Source: Collimonas sp. UBA1456
GTDB lineage: Bacteria > Pseudomonadota > Gammaproteobacteria > Burkholderiales > Burkholderiaceae_D
Direction: 5' to 3'
Assembly: GCA_002325825.1 (NCBI GenBank)
Contig: DCSW01000034.1
Coordinates: 1 to 21,114, forward strand
DNA: 21,114 nucleotides
The notes below the pieces were generated by a model. That model did no database searches. It was not told where the DNA came from and saw nothing but the letters and a program-made list of their open reading frames with translations. The position numbers were made by a program, and so were the translations under genes. Shown here piece by piece: positions 15,127 through 21,114 of the stretch (the first letter of the stretch is position 1; each line of letters begins with the position of its first letter).

Positions 15127-16772
15127 CTAGCGGCGATTGGTTTGTCTCGAATTACAGATATCGAAATGTAGTTGCGACAGCATCAACGAATCCTCCAGAA
15201 ACGCATTCTTTTGCAGCGCCGTCGGGCCATCATCGGGACCGCCCCTCAATACACTCTGAACCAATGTTACGCGGGTTGATCCAGGTCGCAGCCGATACGC
15301 CTGGGCGCGCCGTCACGGCGGCACACAACAAAGCATTGCACAGCGGATCAACCACCGCGTCATTGAAATTCGACAGTACCTTGCCATTGTCGTTGTGCAA
15401 AGTAGTCGCGGCCAGTTCAGACGGCAAATCAACCTCCTCAGGAATTACGAATAGGAGTTCTCGAAGGAAACTGCGGCCCAATGTAACACGGCTGGAAAAT
15501 ACAGGCAGCGGAACCGACAATCGGTAGCAGCCACCAAAGGAATCCTGTCTCCAGCCAATATACTGTGCCGCCCAGACCGGCCCCAGCAAGATGCCGGTTG
15601 CCATGACGGCGGCCGGCTTCTGCTCAACTGGTTTCGGCCTCACTGCGCGGCGGCGATTTCCAGCTGATGGTCCAGCCGAGGAAAGGCATGACCGAAAACA
15701 GATACGCCATGATCATGCTGGCTGCCAACCGCGGTGTGCCGCCAAATTCACGTGCGCCCTTGAACCAGATCAGCAATACACCCGATACTGTTCGGCAAGA
15801 ACAGTAAGGTGGCCGTCGCCGTGAACAGCGCCAGAGCGCGTTCAGAATGCCATTCCGGCCACAGCGGAAACAGCTGCTCGGAGGCCGAGAAATACTCTGG
15901 CACCACTAGCATATGCACTGCATGCATGCCACGCGCCGGGAACAGCCGTAAATTCATCAGGTTGTCCTTGATCTCAACGGCGATCGCGTTTCAGCTCGTC
16001 CAACAGGTTTGGCGGCATTTCTTCGTAGCTGCCAGCCAGGTCATACGCAATATAGCTTCCCCAGCCGGCGCGCCGCATCAGCGCCGCCTCGACGAAATTG
16101 TGCAAGAGGATTTCTCCTGCCAACATCCCCTCGCCCGGTGCAACGGCGCCAACGCACAATGCTTCATGAATGGCTGCAGGCATTGCTTGATCTCTCCAGT
16201 AGGGGGATTTGCCTAGCTGCCAGTAGTACAGACCAGCAGTAAGCAACGGACCTTAAACGCGCGTCGAAAACTATTGGATACGTGCCATATAAGTTGGCGC
16301 AGTCGCGATCTGGATGATGATGCTGGCGGTCGGATTCGCTTGCATCAGCCGTACCAGTGTGGACAGGCAGTTGCTGCTAATGATGCTATCGATAGCGAGC
16401 ACGATCATATTAGGAGTATTGCGAGTCCTAACGGCGGCAGAAGTCGTTGATATTGCTGCTCTTGCGCTTGACCCGGCGTCGCCGATGGCGAGAGAAAATC
16501 TGATTGAAGACGCCAATCGTTAGGCGCAACGCGTCGACCAGATATCCAGCCCGGCAGTGTAAATATCGTGTCGCCGTTATCACTCAGCACAAAGAAATCG
16601 AAACGATCCCGTTCGCTGCTAGCCTGGACGGATTCATAAGTCGCGCGCAAGCTGGCGAACACTCCGGTCACATTCTCGTTGCAGATCGGCATCACGATCG
16701 CCGTTATGGTCTCGGCCCGAGTGCAGCGTCTCCGCGTGAAATGACGTAGCAGTCAGTGTCGCGTATCAGCAT
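15127..16772 (-). pseudogene. opgH: Decayed OpgH glucosyltransferase gene
   Basis: OpgH is the inner-membrane glucosyltransferase that makes the beta-glucan backbone from UDP-glucose. Minus-strand fragments in order: TITAIVMPICNENVTGVFAS then LRATYESVQAS (about 16715-16610), IVLAIDSIIS and CLSTLVRLMQANPTAS (an eroded form of the DADS catalytic region), and APGEGMLAGEILLHNFVEAA, MRRAGWGSYIAYDLAGSYEE, LLDELKRDRR. The (R)W of the conserved QGN segment is lost to TGA near 15980, and the segment then continues NLMNLRLFPARG. Next come LVVPEYFSASEQLFPLWPEW, SVPLPVFSSRVTLGRSF, VDPLCNALLCAAV and ALQKNAFLEDSLMLSQLHFD to TAG 15129-15127. An ATG (16772-16770) overlaps the opgG stop. The N-terminal 120 or so residues with the first membrane helices are missing. 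Many frameshifts; non-functional. Confidence 0.9.
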
Positions 16773-18185
16773 CAGAAATAAAGAAAGCCGCGTAGCTCAA
16801 CTGGTTTGTTATTATCTTCATTGCAACGCACCCGCAATATCATGCGCCAGCCTACGGTGGCATCGTTGCGGATTGCCTTGGTGTCCAGCAGCTTGCCATT
16901 ATCATGGACACTGACCACGCCTTCCAGCTGAATCTGCTCCGACAGTTTCTTGAATACCGGGCCTTCGAAAGCGACAATCAAGCTGATACTATTGTCGTCA
17001 CTCTTTTTCTGATAGCTTAGGCCGCTACTGGTCTGCGTCAGCGACCGCAGTGGTGGCCACTTTTCTGCATCTTCGTGCCAGATCAAGGTATATTCCAGGT
17101 TAAACAGCTGACCTACTTTTGGCTGCGTGTCGGGGCCCAGAATGCGACGATATTGTCATTCGTCTCGTCGGGCGTCGTGATCTACACCAGCTCCACTCTG
17201 CCGTTACCTAAACTACCTTTCGGCTTAACCCAGGTGCTTGGATGTTTTTCAAACTTGGCATCGAGGTCCTGATAGCTGGCAAAATTGCCATCGCGCTACA
17301 TCAAGCCAAATCCAGCCGGATTGCTGAGCGCATATGAGGTGACCAGCAAACGCTTAAGATTGAGCAACGGATGCCAGATCTATTCGCCGGTTTCGGACGC
17401 CACCGACAAGCCATCGGAATCGTGTACTTCCGGACGGAAATCTTTGTTTTTCAGGGGGAGCGCTGATTTTCGCCATGCAAGTACATACTGGATAACGGTG
17501 CCAGGCTCAGCCTGGTGACATTTTTTCACGCAGATACAACTGGATCTTGACGGCAATTGCGGTATCCACGCCGGGTTTCGATATAAAACGGTAAGCACCA
17601 GTGACGCGACGTGAGTTGAGTAACTCATAAATCGTCAGCTCCCTGGCGCCGGCTGCCGGCCGTTCAACCCAGAACTCAGTAAAGCGCGGAAACTCTTCGC
17701 CGGAACTCAAGCTGGTATCGGTCGCCGGGCCGTGCCCTAACAGGCCATAGGTCTGGTCCTTGCCGAGCCCGCGAAAATAGTTGGTGTCGAGAAATAACAA
17801 AACTTCGTCTTTGTATCTGGCAGTATTGACTGGATAGTGCATGCGGAAGCCGGCAAAATTCAGTGAGCGTAGTTTACGCAGATCAACCTTGTTATCACCG
17901 AATTTGAAATCGTTCGAATCGAAGCGAATCTCACGCACGTTCTGACCCTTAATCTCATTGATCTTGACCGGTTGGCCGAACGCATATCCCCCATAATATC
18001 GCTCGTAATCGAGATTGGCGATCTCTTTTGGAAGATTGCTTTGCGGTCTAGTGTACGAAGTCGTCGCCAACTCTTTGGCCTGCCTGGCAACACCATTGAA
18101 ATCGAACGCAAACGTATTGTTTCAGACCAATGGCAGTAACAAGGTAAGCGGCAAGGCTGCTAGGCGAACCCGCGCGGAGATGCAA
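16772..18185 (-). pseudogene. opgG: Decayed OpgG periplasmic glucan biosynthesis protein gene
   Basis: OpgG is a periplasmic protein needed, with OpgH, for osmoregulated periplasmic glucans. On the minus strand a signal peptide (ARVRLAALPLTLLLPLV, then TGA) precedes FAFDFNGVARQAKELATTSY. An open stretch covers about 18070-17507: LPKEIANLDYERYYGGYAFG (the IRFRP segment has been deleted), QPVKINEIKGQNVREIRFDS, NFAGFRMHYPVNTARYKDEV, GEEFPRFTEFWVERPAAGAR and VTGAYRFISKPGVDTAIAVK. After frameshifts, LSNPAGFGLM, KHPSTWVKPKG, TPDETNDNIVAFWAP and LEYTLIWHEDAEKWPP follow. Then VSVHDNGKLLDTKAIRND and VELRGFLYF end at TGA 16774-16772. It has at least four lesions. The TGATG overlap with the opgH remnant shows the old operon order opgG-opgH-opgD. 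The 5' end is approximate. Confidence 0.9.
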
Positions 18186-18602
18186 GGCGGCGTCCGCTGA
18201 GATAAATTTAAATACATTGGATCCCCATCTGATACTGCTGAGATTGACCTGCTTGACTTCGCCAGTTAGGCAGCATTGACAGCAAAAATTTGCCTCTTAA
18301 TTTATCAGTGTTCTATCATTTTTATGTCTGTAAAGTAAGTATTTGACGGCAATTTACCTGCTTTGTGCGATCAAACAAGGCGGCACGTGGCTGGGGGGGG
18401 GATCGGCATAAACTTTCTAAGTTGGCAGTACTACGTCGTCACCGAATGGCCCACGGGACTAGAATCTCACGCCAGGTTGACATTTTATTCTATGGACGAC
18501 TAAGAGCAACAGCAGGCCGACAAAATGCCATCCGGAACCTTATATTAAAATAATGATATTTCTACCCCTATTTGAAGAATTCAAGCCCATCTACCAGCGT
18601 CC
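18186..18602. other. Intergenic stretch between opgG remnant and folA
   Basis: No protein of recognisable family is seen on either strand. The left part should be the old opgG promoter region, and the right part the folA promoter region. A G9 run lies at 18393-18401, and there is a perfect -35-like TTGACA at 18477-18482 without a good -10 at 16-18 bases. Confidence 0.4.
18517..18546 (+). promoter_or_regulatory. Possible folA promoter
   Basis: CCGACA (18517-18522, four of six bases match the -35 consensus) and TATATT (18541-18546, five of six match the -10) are 18 bases apart. The site ends 56 bases before the folA ATG. TTGACA at 18477-18482 is a better -35 but lacks a partner. Confidence 0.3.
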
Positions 18603-19115
18603 ATGACACCTCGCCTCACCATTATCGTCGCTACCGACGCCCGCAACGGCATTGGGATCAACAACAAGCTGCCCTGGGATTTGCCGGAAGATCTGGCGCA
18701 TTTCAAGCGCACCACTTCCGGTCATCCGATCGTTATGGGACGCAAGACTTTTGAATCTATCGGCAGGCCATTACCGGGACGGCGCAATATCGTTATCACC
18801 CGCAATTCTGACTGGTTCCATGACGGCATCGAGAGCAGCCCCTCGCTGACTGCCGCGGCGGCGCTTGTTGGCGATTCGGAAGCGTTCATTATCGGCGGCG
18901 CCGAAATCTACGCCGCAGCGCAAGATTTGACGCAACGCCTGATCGTTACCGAAATCCAGAAGCGCTTCGACTGCGACGCTTTTTTCCCTGTACGCGATCC
19001 ACAGCAATGGCAGGAAATATCGCGTGAAAACCATCACTCCGAAGCCAACGATTTCGACTACGCTTTTGTGGTGTACCACCGTCGCTCGTCCACCGCGCAC
19101 GATGCTAACAGTTGA
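18603..19115 (+). CDS. folA: Dihydrofolate reductase FolA
   Basis: FolA reduces dihydrofolate to tetrahydrofolate with NADPH, closing the cycle opened by ThyA at 12868. The 170 residues are normal for the family. Visible are TIIVATDARNGIGINNKLPW (strand A and the Met20-type loop), the catalytic acid Asp30 in DLPEDLAHFKRTTSG, the NADPH-binding GHPIVMGRKTFESIGRPLPG, NIVITR, and the FIIGGAEIYAAA loop. VTEIQKRFDCDAFFP and the C-terminal YAFVVYHR complete the fold. ATG 18603 gives MTPRLTIIVATD; no strong ribosome site precedes it. In many betaproteobacteria folA lies close to thyA. Here 4.9 kb of mostly decayed minus-strand genes separates them. The frame is intact. Confidence 0.96.
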   Translation: MTPRLTIIVATDARNGIGINNKLPWDLPEDLAHFKRTTSGHPIVMGRKTFESIGRPLPGRRNIVITRNSDWFHDGIESSPSLTAAAALVGDSEAFIIGGAEIYAAAQDLTQRLIVTEIQKRFDCDAFFPVRDPQQWQEISRENHHSEANDFDYAFVVYHRRSSTAHDANS

Positions 19116-19370
19116 TCTGACAGAATGACATTTGTTGTTTTCTGTAGGAATTTCATCATCTTTACCCTCAATTTCGTACATATTTGCAAAAATTCGACTT
19201 TCTTTTTTTGAGTAACCGCTACCTGCGGCGACACAAAAAGCAGCAGGCTGAATGCCCCACTCAGACAACGCCCGGTATCGCTTCCAGTGCAAGCCGGAAT
19301 AACGGTTTTTAAGCGCCACTTCGATTGACCTTACACTTGTCCGCATCCTTGTTATCAACAACCGTCTCTT

Positions 19371-19374
19371 GGAG
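19371..19374 (+). promoter_or_regulatory. Ribosome binding site of the decarboxylase
   Basis: GGAG at 19371-19374 lies six bases before ATG 19381 and fixes the decarboxylase start. The 256 bases between folA and this site hold no other gene that I can see. Confidence 0.7.
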
Positions 19375-19380
19375 ACCTCA

Positions 19381-21114
19381 ATGAAATTCCGCTTCCCGAT
19401 CGTCATTATTGACGAAGACTTCCGATCCGAAAACACTTCCGGTCTTGGCATCCGCGCGCTTGCCGATGCCATGGAAACTGAAGGCATGGAGGTCTTGGGC
19501 GTCACCAGTTACGGCGATTTGTCGCAGTTCGTCCAGCAGCAATCACGGGCATCCGCGTTTATCCTATCGATCGACGACGAGGAATTCGGCAGCGGCTCGT
19601 TCCAAGAAACCGACGATGCACTTAAATCGTTGCGCGCCTTCGTCGAAGAAATTCGCCACAAGAACGCCGACATCCCGATTTATCTGTACGGAGAGACGCG
19701 CACCTCACGCCATATCCCGAACGATATCCTGCGCGAACTACACGGCTTCATCCACATGTTTGAAGATACGCCAGAGTTCGTCGCGCGCCACATTATCCGC
19801 GAAGCGAAATCGTATCTGGACGGCCTCGCGCCGCCGTTTTTCCGGGCACTGGTACATTACGCGCAAGACGGTTCCTACTCGTGGCATTGCCCTGGACACT
19901 CGGGCGGCGTAGCTTTCCTGAAATCGCCGATCGGCCAGATGTTTCATCAATTTTTCGGTGAGAACATGCTGCGCGCCGACGTCTGCAATGCCGTCGAAGA
20001 ACTCGGCCAATTGCTCGACCACACTGGCCCGGTAGCCGATTCTGAACGCAACGCGGCGCGCATCTTCAATGCCGACCACTGCTACTTCGTAACCAACGGC
20101 ACCAGCACCAGCAACAAGATAGTGTGGCACTCGACAGTTGCCCCCGGCGACATCGTAGTGGTCGACCGCAACTGCCACAAATCGATCCTGCACTCGATCA
20201 TCATGACCGGCGCGGTTCCTGTGTTTTTGATGCCGACCCGTAATCACCTCGGCATCATCGGCCCGATCTCGCTGGAAGAATTCACATTGAAAAGCATCCA
20301 GAAGAAAATCGAAGCGAATCCGTTCGCGCGCGAAGCCGCCGACAAGAAGCCGCGCATCTTGACCATCACTCAATCGACCTACGACGGCATAATCTATAAC
20401 GTCGAAACGCTGAAGAACATGCTAGACGGCGAAATCGACACCCTACATTTCGACGAGGCGTGGCTACCGCATGCAACTTTCCATGATTTCTACAAAGACA
20501 TGCATGCGATCGGCAAGGACCGTCCACGCGCCAAGAAATCGATGATCTTCTCGACCCAATCGACCCACAAGCTGCTGGCCGGCCTGTCGCAGGCATCGCA
20601 GATCCTGGTGCGCGAATCAGAAAGCGTGCAACTGGATCAGGATGCCTTCAACGAAGCCTACCTGATGCATACTTCGACATCACCACAGTATTCGATCATC
20701 GCCTCCTGCGACGTCGCCGCGGCCATGATGGAAGCGCCGGGTGGTATCGCACTAGTGGAAGAAAGTATTCTGGAAGCACTTGACTTCCGTCGCGCGATGA
20801 AGAAGATCGACGAAGAATGGGGCAAGGATTGGTGGTTCCAGGTGTGGGGACCGAACAGCTTCTCGGAAGACGGCATCGGTAGCCGCGAAGACTGGGTTAT
20901 TCGTGCTGAAGACGACTGGCACGGCTTCGGCAAGCTGGCGCCGAACTTCAACATGCTTGATCCGATAAAGGCCACTATCGTCACGCCAGGACTATCGCTG
21001 GAAGGCAAGTTTGGCGACAGCGGCATCCCGGCCTCGATCGTCACCAAGTATCTGGCCGAGCACGGCGTTATCGTTGAGAAGTGCGGTCTGTACTCGTTCT
21101 TCATCATGTTCACC
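19381..21114 (+). CDS. Arg/Lys/Orn decarboxylase, class III fold (partial, runs off the end)
   Basis: This is a PLP enzyme of the large bacterial basic amino acid decarboxylase family, which converts arginine, lysine or ornithine to agmatine, cadaverine or putrescine and CO2. The frame stays open for 578 codons to the window end; family members have about 715-755 residues. The N-terminal wing (response-regulator-like) domain covers about residues 1-130 (FPIVIIDEDFRSENTSGLGI). The PLP domain has SWHCPGHSGGVAF, the phosphate-binding NGTSTSNK, DRNCHKSILH, LHFDEAW with Asp358, and the Schiff-base lysine Lys397 in STQSTHKLLAGLSQAS. The C-terminal domain starts near residue 560 and is cut. Substrate cannot be decided from the sequence; Burkholderiales homologues are annotated as either arginine or lysine decarboxylase. 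No lesion so far, so it appears retained. Confidence 0.93.
   Translation, partial: MKFRFPIVIIDEDFRSENTSGLGIRALADAMETEGMEVLGVTSYGDLSQFVQQQSRASAFILSIDDEEFGSGSFQETDDALKSLRAFVEEIRHKNADIPIYLYGETRTSRHIPNDILRELHGFIHMFEDTPEFVARHIIREAKSYLDGLAPPFFRALVHYAQDGSYSWHCPGHSGGVAFLKSPIGQMFHQFFGENMLRADVCNAVEELGQLLDHTGPVADSERNAARIFNADHCYFVTNGTSTSNKIVWHSTVAPGDIVVVDRNCHKSILHSIIMTGAVPVFLMPTRNHLGIIGPISLEEFTLKSIQKKIEANPFAREAADKKPRILTITQSTYDGIIYNVETLKNMLDGEIDTLHFDEAWLPHATFHDFYKDMHAIGKDRPRAKKSMIFSTQSTHKLLAGLSQASQILVRESESVQLDQDAFNEAYLMHTSTSPQYSIIASCDVAAAMMEAPGGIALVEESILEALDFRRAMKKIDEEWGKDWWFQVWGPNSFSEDGIGSREDWVIRAEDDWHGFGKLAPNFNMLDPIKATIVTPGLSLEGKFGDSGIPASIVTKYLAEHGVIVEKCGLYSFFIMFT

Noticed and set aside
16792..16804. 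GTAGCTCAACTGG resembles the D-arm region of a tRNA
   Set aside because: No acceptor stem, anticodon arm or T-arm can be built around it, and the minus strand reads the end of OpgG (VELRGFLYF) through the same bases.
18771..19505. Long minus-strand open frame opposite folA and the decarboxylase start
   Set aside because: It overlaps two recognised genes antisense and its translation resembles no protein family.
1..21114. Insertion sequence, prophage, CRISPR or defence system
   Set aside because: I looked for transposase motifs, target-site duplications, spaced direct repeats and nuclease or Cas motifs on both strands and found none. The decay is explained by point lesions, deletions and possibly one inversion.

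Overview
The window looks like part of the chromosome of a betaproteobacterium, most likely Burkholderiales near Oxalobacteraceae (Herbaspirillum/Collimonas-like). This rests on the min operon, on hemA and prfA side by side, on the decarboxylase type, and on the remnants of opgG/opgH/opgD, DUF898-M48 and a response regulator/FecR/CHASE2-kinase locus. I judged the lineage by protein resemblance only, without a database search. There are two classes of DNA. Intact, gap-free housekeeping genes are minC, minD, minE, hemA, prfA, dsbB, prmC, thyA, folA and the first 578 codons of an Arg/Lys/Orn decarboxylase. Between them lie long stretches in which recognisable proteins are broken by stops, frameshifts and deletions. 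This is the pattern of recent, ongoing genome reduction, as in a lineage that has become host-restricted. Sequencing error is an unlikely cause, because the intact genes carry no lesion while neighbouring genes carry many, including large deletions.

Layout: 1-1386 holds a decayed protein of unknown family and unassigned DNA. 1387-3388 is minCDE (placement of the division site). 3834-6953 holds three decayed signalling genes: an OmpR-type response regulator, a LysM/FecR periplasmic protein and a CHASE2 histidine kinase. 7065-11175 carries hemA (tetrapyrrole synthesis), prfA and prmC (release factor 1 and the methylase that modifies it) with dsbB between them, and ends at a strong hairpin terminator (11203-11230). 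11268-12812 holds the 3' half of an aquaporin gene (-), the 3' end of a DUF898 gene (+) and a decayed M48 metalloprotease. 12868-13662 is thyA. 13675-18185 is a graveyard: an outer-membrane efflux lipoprotein in two pieces on opposite strands, a macA-like adaptor remnant, and decayed opgD, opgH and opgG (osmoregulated periplasmic glucans). 18603-19115 is folA, which works with ThyA in the thymidylate/folate cycle. 19381 to the end is the decarboxylase.

I see no new defence, mobile or biosynthetic system, and no tRNA, rRNA, CRISPR or complete insertion sequence. The most notable structure is a set of perfect long hairpins (3315-3354, 6759-6794, 12300-12328, 15010-15055). Three lie where a decaying gene loses frame or homology, which suggests templated inverted-repeat mutations. 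Also notable are an efflux gene apparently split by an inversion, and a deletion that removed the 5' ends of two divergent genes.
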